Shown here: piece by piece, positions 9,050 to 17,983 of the stretch | Numbering within the stretch: position 1 is the first letter of the stretch | How the letters are laid out: every line of letters begins with the position of its first letter | Assembly: GCF_008704555.1 (NCBI RefSeq) | Contig: NZ_CP023702.1 | Span: 7,517,563 to 7,581,562, forward strand | DNA: 64,000 bases | Direction: 5' to 3' | Source of the DNA: Streptomyces nitrosporeus | Lineage (GTDB): Bacteria > Actinomycetota > Actinomycetes > Streptomycetales > Streptomycetaceae | Position numbers and translations under genes: made by a program | Notes under the pieces: model-generated | What the model was told of the DNA's origin: nothing | The model's input: only the letters and a program-made list of their open reading frames with translations | Database searches by the model: none

Positions 9050-10191
9050 CGGCACCGAGCACGGGCCGCCCCGAGGCGGTCGCCGTGCCCGACGGCACGC
9101 GGGCGTCCCACGCCTGGCGGATGCGGGAAATGATCTACGGTCACGTGCGCTCACGGGCCGTCTGCGCCGCCGCCGAACTGGGTCTCGCGGACGCGATCGG
9201 CGACAGATCGCCGACCGCGGCGGAACTGGCCACAACCACGGGGGCCGACCCGGCGCTGCTCTCCCGTCTCCTGCGCGCGCTGGTCTCCTTCGGCGTGCTG
9301 CGCCGGGGACCGGGCGACGGAGCCGAGAGCTACGGCCTCACGCCGCTCGGCGAGACCCTGCGGTCCGACGCTCCGGCCTCGGCCCTGCCGACCGCCCTCC
9401 TGGTCGCCACGACGATGGCGCCCGCCTGGGAGCGGCTCACTGAAGTGGTCCGCAGCGGACGACCTGCCTTCGCGGATGTCTTCGGCACGGATTTCTTCTC
9501 GCACCTGGACGGCGACCCCTGGCTGCGGGGCATCTTCGACCGGTCCCAGGAAACCGGGCTCGCGTTGGAACTGCGGGGCCTTCTCCAGGGGGTGGACTTC
9601 TCCGGCCCACTGTCCGTCGTCGACGTCGGCGGCGGGGACGGCGCGCTGCTGACCGGCCTGCTGCAAGACCGCCCCGCAGTGCGCGGGGTGCTGGTCGACC
9701 TCCCAGCTGCGCTGCCCGCGGCGGCCCGCAGGGTGGCTGATGCCGGACTCGCCGACCGGTGCGAGCTGGTCGAAGGCGACTTCCTCGACAGCCTGCCCGC
9801 CGGCGGCGACCTCTACCTGCTGCGCCACATCCTGCATGACTGGGACGACACGTCCTGCCGCCTCGTCCTGCAAAACTGCCGGCGCGCCATGAGGCCTGGC
9901 GCCCGGGTGGTCGTCGTCGACCATCTGGCCGACGCGGAGGACGGGCACGGCACGGTCCCGGGACCCAGCGGCCAGTGGGGGGCGCTGATGGACCTCTACA
10001 TGATGTCCCTGTTCACAGGGGGCCGGGAGAGGACCCAGGAGGAGATAGCCGGCTTGTTCCGCGAGGCGGGGCTGGCCCTCGTGCGAACCACCCTGCTGCC
10101 CGGCGGCACCGGGGTGCTGGAGGCGCGCGGCGACGACTTCACGGAGCGGGCGCGGGACGGCTTCTGGGGCGAGAAGGACGGTGACCGCTGA
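9046..10191 (+). CDS. SAM-dependent O-methyltransferase (plant COMT/DmpM-like class)
   Basis: 381 residues from a GTG overlapping the P450 stop codon (GTGA), which implies translational coupling. An N-terminal winged-helix dimerisation region (AAELGLADAIGD, LSRLLRAL) is followed by the SAM site VVDVGGGDGALL (about 205-216) and the family signature LRHILHDWDD, where His is the usual catalytic base. It ends with a GRERTQEEIAGLF block typical of the class. Expected role: methylating a hydroxyl, perhaps one installed by the P450. Confidence 0.87.
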   Translation: MTAPSTGRPEAVAVPDGTRASHAWRMREMIYGHVRSRAVCAAAELGLADAIGDRSPTAAELATTTGADPALLSRLLRALVSFGVLRRGPGDGAESYGLTPLGETLRSDAPASALPTALLVATTMAPAWERLTEVVRSGRPAFADVFGTDFFSHLDGDPWLRGIFDRSQETGLALELRGLLQGVDFSGPLSVVDVGGGDGALLTGLLQDRPAVRGVLVDLPAALPAAARRVADAGLADRCELVEGDFLDSLPAGGDLYLLRHILHDWDDTSCRLVLQNCRRAMRPGARVVVVDHLADAEDGHGTVPGPSGQWGALMDLYMMSLFTGGRERTQEEIAGLFREAGLALVRTTLLPGGTGVLEARGDDFTERARDGFWGEKDGDR

Positions 10192-11021
10192 TGCCGTCCG
10201 GCCACGGGGCCGCCACGACGAGCGCCTGCCCCCACATCGCCATGGGCGAAGCCCCCGCCACGGCGGAGACGGGCAACGTGGGCACCGGGTCCACGCGGGC
10301 CACGGCGGCTGCCCGGGCCACGGACCTCGCGGGCGGCGCCGACGGCGAAGCCCGCTCGGGCGCCACGCCGGCCGACGACGCCGCCCGGACGGAAGCCGTG
10401 GTGCGCGGATGGCTTGAGTCCTACATCGCCCAGCCGCACGAGGAACTGGGGCGAAACGGCCCGGTCTGTCCTTTCGTCGCGCCCGCACTGAAAGCCGGAA
10501 CCCTGATCCTGCGCTCACGCCTGGGCATGGCGCACACTGACGCGCACGGGGTACGGGCCGTGGTGAGGGACATGGTGCACGACTTCCGTTCCCAGCGCTG
10601 GCCGCAGGCGAATCCGACGATGCGCACCCTCCTGCTGGTCCTGCCCGACCTGCCCCCGGCCGGTTGGCCCCTGCTCGATGCCGCCCAGGCGGAGTGCAAG
10701 AGGGAACTGGCACGTGCGGGACTGATGCTCGGCCAGTTCCATCCCGCCTGCCCCGAGCCCGCGGCACGCAATCCCCGCTTCCCGGTGTCGAGAAGCCCGG
10801 TCCCTGTGCTGGCCCTGCGGAACATGGCGGTCCACGATGTGCTCTTCCTCCACCAGGACAGCGCCTTCTTCGCCGAGTACCGCAGGCTCTTCGGCTCCCG
10901 CCATGAACGCGGCGTGGTGGCCGACCCGCTGCTGCGCAGCACCTATCGGAACGCGCTCGCGCGCCACGCGCCGAGCCCGTCCAGCACGGAATCCCGCCCG
11001 ACGAACGGAGAGACGGCATGA
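10191..11021 (+). CDS. DUF6875-type protein
   Basis: 276 residues; start and previous stop overlap by one base (TGATG). A low-complexity Ala/Gly/Thr N-terminus of about 65 residues is followed by a conserved core: LLLVLPDLPP, MLGQFHPACPEPAARNPRFP, VSRSPVPVLALRNMAVHDV. I recognise this core as the DUF6875 family, whose function is unknown to me. The conserved His, Asn, Arg and Asp suggest an enzyme or ligand-binding fold. Its place between a methyltransferase and an Mpo1-like protein suggests a role in the same pathway. Confidence 0.7.
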   Translation: MPSGHGAATTSACPHIAMGEAPATAETGNVGTGSTRATAAARATDLAGGADGEARSGATPADDAARTEAVVRGWLESYIAQPHEELGRNGPVCPFVAPALKAGTLILRSRLGMAHTDAHGVRAVVRDMVHDFRSQRWPQANPTMRTLLLVLPDLPPAGWPLLDAAQAECKRELARAGLMLGQFHPACPEPAARNPRFPVSRSPVPVLALRNMAVHDVLFLHQDSAFFAEYRRLFGSRHERGVVADPLLRSTYRNALARHAPSPSSTESRPTNGETA

Positions 11022-11410
11022 GGCAGTTCGACCAGCGGTTTGAGGAGTACATGCGCGGCCACACCAGCGAGGCGAGCCGCTGGATGCACGTGGCGGGGAT
11101 GGCCGCGGCGGTGGGCGCCGCGACCATGGCCGGGCGCCGCCGCCGTCCCGCCTTGCTGTGGGCCGTACCCGGCGCCTTCTTCAGCTTCGCCTGGAGTGGC
11201 CACTTCATCTTCGAGCGGAACCTTCCGGTCGGCTTCACCGATCCTGGGGCCGCGTTCTCCGGCGACCTGAAGATGATCTTCATGATGGCGACCGGACGCA
11301 ACACCGAACTGAAGGAGCTGGTGGAACACCTTCAGCGCCAGGACGAAGCCCGCGCGGACGAACCGTCCACGTCGGCCCAGGACACCCCGGGCCTACGCGA
11401 AGCCGCCTGA
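11018..11410 (+). CDS. Mpo1/DUF962-like membrane protein
   Basis: 130 residues, ATGA overlap with the DUF6875 gene. The pattern FDQRFEEYMRGHTSEASRWMHVAG, two hydrophobic stretches, then SGHFIFERNLPVGFTDP and DLKMIFMM is the DUF962/Mpo1 signature. Yeast Mpo1 is an Fe-dependent dioxygenase that shortens 2-hydroxy fatty acids. The conserved His residues (H15, H24 and the His of SGHF) fit metal binding. It is the last gene of the operon, followed by a 107-bp gap and a convergent gene. Confidence 0.75.
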   Translation: MRQFDQRFEEYMRGHTSEASRWMHVAGMAAAVGAATMAGRRRRPALLWAVPGAFFSFAWSGHFIFERNLPVGFTDPGAAFSGDLKMIFMMATGRNTELKELVEHLQRQDEARADEPSTSAQDTPGLREAA

Positions 11411-11517
11411 CGGGACGTCCCCCGTCCCCGGCCCGGCGCCCACCGCCTGAGCCGGGGACGCTTCCATGCCTTTCGTCAGCTGATCGTTCCAGAATGGCAG
11501 CTGCGCTGGTGGCGGCC

Positions 11518-11835
11518 TCATGCCAGGGGGTCTCCGGCAAGCAGTTCCGCGAGCTGCTGAGCGGCCTCATCCGGTGGCAGATCGGCCGGCCAGGGCAGTT
11601 GCTCAGTGTCGTCCCGGAGTAGGTTCTCATCACGATCCAGGGGGACGAGCCGCCAGCCCCGACCGTGGCGCCAGAACACGATCACCCCGTGGGGCCACGC
11701 AGGAAGGCTGTCGGTCCACCAGAAGGCCGTCCCAGCAGCTTCCTCATGGCACTCGTCGGGGCCGTGACCGACTGCAGTACAGGCTGCGGTGAAAGCGGCA
11801 TCGGCCGTACGCCGATCCTGCCAAAACGAAACCAC
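11518..11835 (-). CDS. Small hypothetical protein
   Basis: 105 residues from a GTG at 11835 (MVSFWQDRRTADAAFTAAC). Acidic, Trp-rich (WWTDSLPAWPHGVIVFWRHG), no membrane segment. Codon use is gene-like, but no family is recognised. It converges with the Mpo1-like gene. Confidence 0.5.
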   Translation of the reverse strand: MVSFWQDRRTADAAFTAACTAVGHGPDECHEEAAGTAFWWTDSLPAWPHGVIVFWRHGRGWRLVPLDRDENLLRDDTEQLPWPADLPPDEAAQQLAELLAGDPLA

Positions 11836-11905
11836 CGGGCGATCGTACCGAGGCTTCAGCAGTCCGGGGTTCTGTGTCTGACGATCTTGACCGGCAGTCT
11901 GTGCG

Positions 11906-12385
11906 GTGCATGCTGATCTTGTTCCGGATGCCCTGTGGGAGCGCGCCGCGCCGCTGCTACCGCCCGCTCCCGAGCGTCGTCGTCGCTACCCGGAAGGCTG
12001 CGTGTTCCGGATCGGGCGGCGCTCGCAGGTGCTCTGTACGTGCTGCGGACCGGTGTTGCTCGGTGTGACGTGCCGGCAGAGACCGTGGGCTGCTCCGGAG
12101 TGACGGCAGGGCGCAGACTGCGGGACTGGACCGAGGCCGGTGTGTGGCCTCGACTGCATGCAGTTCTGCTGGCCGAGCTCCGGCGAGCGGACCTCCTGGA
12201 CGTGGACGACCGCGCCGTTGACGGCTCACACGTCCGAGCCCCGAAACCTGATCGTCGACCGCCACGGTGCCCCGTCGGCCGTCACGCTCACGGGCGCCAA
12301 CCGCCACGACGTCACCCGGCTCCTACCCCTGCTGGACGCCGTCCCGCCCATCCGGGACCGGCCGACCAGGCCGCGGAACAGGCGG
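11906..12385 (+). pseudogene. IS5-family transposase remnant
   Basis: Pieces of one transposase in two or three frames: LVPDALWERAAPLLPPAPER at the start, then LRDWTEAGVWPRLHAVLLAE and RAVDGSHVRAPK, then LIVDRHGAPSAVTLTGANRH and LLPLLDAVPPIRDRP. The order matches an IS5-type protein from its N-terminus to just past the second conserved region. The C-terminal catalytic Asp/Glu region is missing. It lies immediately upstream of the DUF6042 gene. Confidence 0.7.
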
Positions 12386-12726
12386 CGCTTGTGCGGGAGC
12401 CGGGTGCGCGGAGGCGCCCGGAGAGCCGCACAGGCGACGTCCTCGGACAGTTCCTCTTCGGTCACGGAGGCCATGCCGTGTTCATGTACGGCTACGGCGG
12501 CATCGGCCCACGCGACGCCGTGCGGCGGTCCGGGGCGATCCCGGCCGCGGACTCCACCGGAGGCCGGTCGGCGCCGGGAAGAGCACGGACCACGGCCGTG
12601 CCCGCCGGTGCGCAGGACCGCGCATCGCGTCCCTCCACCGGGCACGGGTCGGACATCCTTGAGAACACTTCACGCACCCAGTGCCCACGCCGCCGGTACC
12701 GGCGGCCCTCCGAGGAAGAACTGCGG

Positions 12727-13539
12727 ATGACTGAGAACCCGTCTGTGCCCGGACCGCGCCGGGACATGGCGATCCACAACGGCTGGTGGCCTTCGGGCTG
12801 GGAACACGTGCTGCCCCGCCAGGGCTTCCCGCTGACGATGCTGATCGGCACCGCGAGCCAGTCCGGCTTCACCGGCTCCCTGGACGACCTCCTGCAGGAG
12901 ATCTTCGACGGCGACTGGCACATGATCGGCGGTGATCTCGACGGTGAGCTCACGTTCTCGTGGCCCGACGGTGAATGGGACTACGAGGACGCGCCGGAGG
13001 GCCGTGAAGCATCCGAGGCGAAACGCTGGAAGAGCTTCGGCGCCATGCTCACGGCCGCCGGCTTCCCGGTGCCGGCGACCGTGAGGGACCTGTCCGAGCT
13101 CTATCTGGCCTGGGGACTGGCGTACCGCGAGGAGACGCCGGACGGCACCCGGTGGACGATGCCCGCCGTACTGCCGCTGCCCGATGACCTGCTGCCCCTG
13201 GACGCCGAACTCACCCGACGGCTCGACCGGGCCCGCCGGACGACGTACACCGGCCCGCTCGTCAACGCGCTCATCACGCACCTGGTAGACGATCTGGGTG
13301 AACCGCAGGAGGTGCTCACTTCCCTCGACCGCCTGGCGGTCGCCACCGGCCGCGACGCCGACGAGATCCGTCTCGCCCTCGCGGACCTCGTGGAGTCCGG
13401 TGACGCCCGGGTGCGGCGCGGACAGGAGCCGGCCGACCCGGAAAGACTGGAGGCACACCAACGCTTCCGCCTGGCCGTGGAATGGGAGCACTTCGACGGG
13501 CCCCGGACGCACCTGAGCGTCAGGACCGACGGCGTATGA
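12727..13539 (+). CDS. DUF6042-like protein
   Basis: 270 residues from the ATG at 12727, with GAGGAAGAA upstream. N-terminal GWEHVLPRQGFPLTMLIGTA and GSLDDLLQEIFDG are followed by a helical middle part and a C-terminal winged-helix-like stretch (LATGRDADEIRLALADLVES). I associate it with DUF6042, a Streptomyces family of unknown function. It overlaps the downstream kinase by ATGA, so the two are co-translated. Confidence 0.6.
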   Translation: MTENPSVPGPRRDMAIHNGWWPSGWEHVLPRQGFPLTMLIGTASQSGFTGSLDDLLQEIFDGDWHMIGGDLDGELTFSWPDGEWDYEDAPEGREASEAKRWKSFGAMLTAAGFPVPATVRDLSELYLAWGLAYREETPDGTRWTMPAVLPLPDDLLPLDAELTRRLDRARRTTYTGPLVNALITHLVDDLGEPQEVLTSLDRLAVATGRDADEIRLALADLVESGDARVRRGQEPADPERLEAHQRFRLAVEWEHFDGPRTHLSVRTDGV

Positions 13540-14099
13540 CCGGGACCGCGCCGGGCGCGGTGGGAACGCGGGACACGCGGCTGATCGTGGTCCGCGGCAA
13601 CAGCGCTTCGGGGAAGTCGTCCGTCGCGGCCGGCCTGCGCGAGAGGTTCGGCCGCAACCTCGCGATCGTCGGCCAGGACAACCTGCGCCGGACCGTGCTG
13701 CGCGAACACGACCGGCCCGGGGCGGCGAACATCGGCCTGATCGGCCTCACCGCCCGCTACGCCCTGGACAACGGCTTCCACGTCGTCGTGGAGGGCATCC
13801 TGTACGCCGACCGCTACGGAACGATGCTCCAGGACCTGGTGCGCGCCCACCGCGGCGTCTCGCTCTGCTACTACCTGGACGTGCCCTACGCGGAGACGGT
13901 GCTGAGGCACAGGACGAAGCCCGATGCCGAGTACCTCGGACAGGTCACCGCCGACCACCTGAGCGACTGGTACCGGGAGAAGGACCTGCTGCCCGATGCC
14001 CTGGAGACCGTCATCGACGCCGCCGCCACCCTGGACGGCACCGTCCGGAGGATCCTGCGCGAGAGCGGCCTGGACCGGGTGCTCCCGACCGACCGCTGA
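13536..14099 (+). CDS. Small P-loop kinase / zeta-toxin-like NTPase
   Basis: 187 residues. Walker A GNSASGKSS (21-29), a metal/acceptor Asp in GQDNLRRTVL, then VVVEGILYADRYGTM and a lid-like Arg-rich stretch (TVLRHRTKPDAEYLG). The layout matches small phosphotransferases related to chloramphenicol phosphotransferase and zeta toxin. The substrate is unknown. It is translationally coupled to the DUF6042 gene, so the two probably act together. Confidence 0.7.
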   Translation: MTGTAPGAVGTRDTRLIVVRGNSASGKSSVAAGLRERFGRNLAIVGQDNLRRTVLREHDRPGAANIGLIGLTARYALDNGFHVVVEGILYADRYGTMLQDLVRAHRGVSLCYYLDVPYAETVLRHRTKPDAEYLGQVTADHLSDWYREKDLLPDALETVIDAAATLDGTVRRILRESGLDRVLPTDR

Positions 14100-14666
14100 C
14101 GACACCCGCCGGCCGGGCCGGCGTGACACCCGTCGCCGGGATCCCGCCGGGGGAGCGGGGACCCGGCGGGGCTCCCGGGTTTCGCGGGCCGCCGGGCCGG
14201 GCCCACGCATGCTTCACGCCGGAGAGATCCCGCGAGGCCGGCCCGGCCACGGCGACCGGAGGCGGCCACGGTCTCGAAGGACTTCTCTCGGCGGAGCGGT
14301 CACCAACCGCCTCCGGAACGCATGCACGAGCGCCGCCGACGCACGTGGACGAAGCCGCCCACGGGACAGCGGTCACAGCTTCATGAGCCTGGGCCGCCCG
14401 CCCTTCAGAAGAGCGCCCCTGCCGCCCACGGCTCGGGAGGACGCGAACCTGTCCGTCCGGAAGCCGGGCGAAGAACGGGATCCTCCCCGGTCCTGGAGCC
14501 CTCCTCCCCGAGGGGAGGGCGTGCCCCGGCCCGGACGCGAGGACCGGCCGGGCCGGCGGCGGGCCACAAGGAGAGCACGGCAAGGAGAGCACGGTGGCGG
14601 CGACCGCGTGGATGGGACCCGGTGCCCTCACCGGGCCGGCCACGAGAGGCCGGCCACGGTTCGGTC
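14100..14666. other. Intergenic region between convergent genes
   Basis: 567 bp of extremely GC-rich sequence with short palindromes (around 14108-14120 and 14145-14175) that could stop transcription from both sides. No coding frame or RNA gene is supported. Confidence 0.4.
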
Positions 14667-15182
14667 TCACCGGTCGAACACCGACCAGCAGATGTCGTTG
14701 CGCAGCCGCTGGTCATCGAGCACGAGCTCGCGGACCGCCTCCGGGAGCCGATCGCGCTGCCACCGGCACTCCAGCCGTCCCGCGGTCCCGCCCTCACCCG
14801 CCGGCGCCGCTGCGCGTGCGGCCTTGATCGCGTAGGCGGCCGCACCGAGCTCGTGCGCGGCGACGTGGGCGACGGCCCCGGCCTGGCCGGCGGCGTACGC
14901 GGCGTACCGCGGCGCCCCACGCAGGTCCCTGGCCGCCCCCATCGCATGACCGCCCGCCGCACGGGCCCGCATCATCCCGACCTCGCCGCGCGCCCAGGCC
15001 CGGGCGTGCTCGACCGCCTGACGGGGCCGCGGATCCTCGGGCCGGGCCGACTCGAAGAGGCCCAGGACATGCTCCGCACAGGCGGCAGCCCACAGAGCGA
15101 GGAGGCGGTGATCCGTATCGGTGAGAGTCCCGCCACGGCGGACCGTCACGAAGCGGGGATCGCGGACCTTCGGGAGGATCAC
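14667..15182 (-). CDS. Imm5-like putative immunity protein
   Basis: 171 residues from a GTG at 15182 that overlaps the stop of the upstream gene (GTGA). The all-helical pattern LLALWAAACAEHVLGLFESA, RPEDPRPRQAVEHARAWARG, then Ala-rich helices (AAYAAGQAGAVAHVAAHELG) is that of the Imm5-like family, proposed immunity proteins of polymorphic toxin systems. No toxin gene lies beside it. It is a divergent paralogue of its neighbour. Confidence 0.68.
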   Translation of the reverse strand: MILPKVRDPRFVTVRRGGTLTDTDHRLLALWAAACAEHVLGLFESARPEDPRPRQAVEHARAWARGEVGMMRARAAGGHAMGAARDLRGAPRYAAYAAGQAGAVAHVAAHELGAAAYAIKAARAAAPAGEGGTAGRLECRWQRDRLPEAVRELVLDDQRLRNDICWSVFDR

Positions 15183-15799
15183 GGCGTGCGCTCCTTCCCG
15201 CGCGTCTCAGGGCCGCTCGCCGCGGTGGGCGCCGGCGGCCGGTCAGCCCCCCGGCGCAGGGAACGGTCCAGAGCGCTCATCAGCCGGGCGACGCGGCTGC
15301 CGCCGTCCGCCGCGGGCGGGTAGCGGCACAACACGTCGACGAGTACCGGTGTCGCACGCTGCCGCGACCGCTCCAGCAGAGCGGCCCCGACCGCGGGATC
15401 ACCACCCGCCTCCATCTCCCCGATACGCGCGGCGCTCGCGCAGGCCCGCAGGATGTGGCCGACCTGACCGGCCTGGGCGAGGGGATGCGTGTACGCGGCC
15501 GAGGCGGCGTCACCGGCGGATCGCGCGGCCAGTCGCGCGGCTTCCGAAGGCGCGGCCCGGGCGGCCCGATGGGCGTCGAGGGAAGCGACGCGCTGCAGTT
15601 TCGTCCTGGCGGCACCGTTGACGAACACCCAGGCCGCGTCGATCGCCGCACGGGGGCGGGGATCACCGGGAACAGCCTGTTCGAAGACCGGCAGGACGTC
15701 CTCCGCGTGGCGGACCACGTAACGCGCAACGACGCGCAGTTCATCCATCGTCAGATCGAAGTCACCGGACACGGTGTGCGGGCTCTGCACCATGACCAT
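15179..15799 (-). CDS. Imm5-like putative immunity protein (paralogue)
   Basis: 206 residues. The core LRVVARYVVRHAEDVLPVFE, PGDPRPRAAIDAAWVFVNG and AAYTHPLAQAGQVGHILRAC matches the downstream gene over the Imm5-like fold. A C-terminal helical extension follows. It is first in a two-gene operon and divergent from a MerR-type regulator, with 82 bp between. Starts at 15799 or 15793 are both possible. Confidence 0.68.
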   Translation of the reverse strand: MVMVQSPHTVSGDFDLTMDELRVVARYVVRHAEDVLPVFEQAVPGDPRPRAAIDAAWVFVNGAARTKLQRVASLDAHRAARAAPSEAARLAARSAGDAASAAYTHPLAQAGQVGHILRACASAARIGEMEAGGDPAVGAALLERSRQRATPVLVDVLCRYPPAADGGSRVARLMSALDRSLRRGADRPPAPTAASGPETRGKERTP

Positions 15800-15881
15800 G
15801 AATCGTATCCTTGAACACCTGGTGGAGACTCTGCGACGAACACTCCGCCCATCCGCGCCAGAACCCTCAACCGGAGGTCAT
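15800..15881. promoter_or_regulatory. Divergent promoter region, Imm5-like pair / MerR regulator
   Basis: The only space between the minus-strand Imm5-like operon and the plus-strand double-MerR gene, so both promoters and probably the regulator's operator lie here. CTTGAACACCTGG near 15812 could form part of an unusually spaced MerR-type promoter. GGAGG at 15873-15877 is the ribosome site of the regulator. Confidence 0.35.
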
Positions 15882-16622
15882 ATGCGGCCCGTGGACCTGG
15901 CCCGCCGTCACGGCCTCTCCACGCAGGCGGTCCGCAACTACGAGGACGCCGGCATCATCCCGCCGGCCCGCCGCAGCCGGACGGGATACCGGGACTACAC
16001 CGCCACCCATGCCGCCGGCCTCGCGGCCTACCTGGCGCTCGTCCCAGCCTTCGGCCACTCGACGGGCCGGCGCATCATGCGTGCCGTCACCGGCGGCCGG
16101 CTCGACGAAGCACTGGAGCACATCGACGACGGACACGCCCTCCTGGCTCGCGACCGCAACACGCTGCGGACCGTGGAAGCGGCACTCCCGCACCTCGAAA
16201 CCTCCGCCCCGGACACAGCGGCCGGCACCCGGACGCCGTACAGCATCGGTGAACTCGCCCGCCACCTCGCCCTCAGCCCGGCCACCCTGCGCGCGTGGGA
16301 ACGCGCTGGAGTCCTCACCCCACGACGTGACCCGCTCGGGCACCGCCGGTACCTCGCGCAGGACGTACGCGACGCCGAACTGGCACACCTGCTGCGCCGG
16401 GGAGGCCGGCCCCTGGGCACCATCGCCACCGTTCTCGGAGAACTCCGCGACGCGGGCAGCCTCGACGCGCTGGCCGGGACCCTGGAAGGGTGGCGGCGCC
16501 ACCTCGTGTCCCGTGGAACGGCCCAGCTGTACGCCGCCGGTCTGCTCTCCGCCTACCTCGACTCCATGGACGAACCGGCGAGAACGGCGCGCTCGGCGTC
16601 CAGCGCCACGAGGGCCGGGTGA
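15882..16622 (+). CDS. Double-MerR (TioE-type) transcriptional regulator
   Basis: 246 residues from the ATG at 15882 (GGAGG upstream). Two MerR-type winged helices: residues 1-45 (DLARRHGLSTQAVRNYEDAG, then GYRDY) and about 117-165 (YSIGELARHLALSPATLRAW, then GHRRY). This duplicated layout is that of TioE-type regulators. The divergent Imm5-like pair is the likely target. The last 15 residues are Ser/Ala-rich. Confidence 0.78.
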   Translation: MRPVDLARRHGLSTQAVRNYEDAGIIPPARRSRTGYRDYTATHAAGLAAYLALVPAFGHSTGRRIMRAVTGGRLDEALEHIDDGHALLARDRNTLRTVEAALPHLETSAPDTAAGTRTPYSIGELARHLALSPATLRAWERAGVLTPRRDPLGHRRYLAQDVRDAELAHLLRRGGRPLGTIATVLGELRDAGSLDALAGTLEGWRRHLVSRGTAQLYAAGLLSAYLDSMDEPARTARSASSATRAG

Positions 16623-16742
16623 GCGGTGCGAGCAGGCCTCCGGTGACAGGTCCGCCGGCGCGGTGCCCGAGGGCGGCGACGCCCGCCCCGGACACCGGCG
16701 GCCACTCGTACGCACCGCGGAAGGGCACGCAGGCCCGGACAG

Positions 16743-17983
16743 TCATGTCCTCGCCGCCGGGGCGGCGGTCCCGGCCGGCGCACCCGTACCGGACGTCCGG
16801 AGGCCACGGCCCGGCCGGCGGAGGACCAGCCGGGCGGAGGGCAGGTCGAGTACGTCGCCGGGAGGCAGCCGGCCGTCGGAGGTACGGGCGGGGCAGACGG
16901 TCATGGGCGGGTAGCCGCGGTCGCGCACATGCCGGTCCCAGGCCCGTACGCACGAGGCGAGCCGTTCGGCCAGGGCCGGGCCGTCCGGCCCGTAGGCGTG
17001 CACGTGGAACTCCCAGAGGCGGTCGGCCGGATCCGGCGCGTCGTGGACCCTGAGGTGGGTCAGGTAGGCGAGTGACCCGCCGGCTGCGATCGCGGCCGCG
17101 TCCCGCCCCGCCACCAGCGCCGAGTCCTTCGACCCGGTCAGGCGGCAGAACCCCTGCTGGGTGGTCGCGGTGTAGAGCCGCAAGGTCCCGAACGAGTACA
17201 GGCCGGGAACGACGACACCCGTGGCCAGCTCGTACCGCGGTCCGCGCAGGGCCTCCTCGAGCCGGGGACATCACCCGTCACACCGCTCTCCCACCGCAGG
17301 GTGACCGCGCCGCCGGCCAGGGGGTCGGCCGGCACGGCGCGCGCCGCGGCGCCCTGGTCCCGGACGAAACCGCAGTACGTCCAGTGCTCCGCGACCAGGG
17401 TGCCGTCGTGCTGCCTGACCAGGGCGACCGAGAGGGTGTGACCCCTCAGCCGCAGCGGCACGACCAAGCGCCCGCCCGGGGCCAGTTGGTCCCGCCAGGC
17501 CGGAGCGAGGTCCGACGCGGTGTAGGTGATGACCACACCGTCGAACCCGCCCGCCGGGACGTGGGCCGGCGCACCGGGACCGCCGTCACCGAGGACGGCG
17601 GTGACCCGGCCGCTCCCGGCCTCCGCGCACAGCCGCCTCGTACGGTGCACCACATGGGGATCGATGTCCACGGTCACCACCCGGCCACGCTCCCCGACGA
17701 CATGAGCGATCAGCTCCGCGTTGTACCCGCCCGCCCCGACCTCCAGCATGCTCATGCCCGGCTCCAGCCGGAGCCGCTCGGCCATGTCGGCCTGCAGCCA
17801 GGCCGCCGAGATTGAACTGATGCCCTCCCCGGCGGCGTCCCGCACGGTGACCACGGCGAGGTCCTCGTGGTGGGCCGTCTCCAGCGGGACCTCGGGGACG
17901 AAGCGGTGCCGGGGCACTTCACGCAGCGCGGCCCGGACCCGCGGGGAGGGGGCCCAGCCGCCCCGGACGACGGACTCCGCCAT
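16743..17983 (-). pseudogene. Protein-isoaspartate-type methyltransferase (FxLD-system class), frameshifted
   Basis: Two frames joined near 17264-17267 give about 410 residues. The start MAESVVRGGWAPSPRVRAAL and VPRHRFVPEV, then SAAWLQADMAERL, SAM motif MLEVGAGGYNAELI and VTVDIDP match methyltransferases annotated with FxLD lanthipeptides. After the shift, LEEALRGPRYELATG to VLDLPSARLV supplies the family's C-terminal domain. The shift lies at a GGGG run, so a one-base indel is the simplest explanation. Upstream it runs on in the same frame from the NUDIX gene with no stop between. No FxLD-type precursor was seen nearby. Confidence 0.65.

Noticed and set aside
9151..11304. 717-residue open frame on the minus strand
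   Set aside because: It lies opposite the methyltransferase, DUF6875 and Mpo1-like genes, whose products are recognisable and translationally coupled. The frame is an artefact of GC-rich codons.
14322..15323. 333-residue plus-strand open frame
   Set aside because: Opposite the Imm5-like gene; composition is Arg/Pro/Gly noise.
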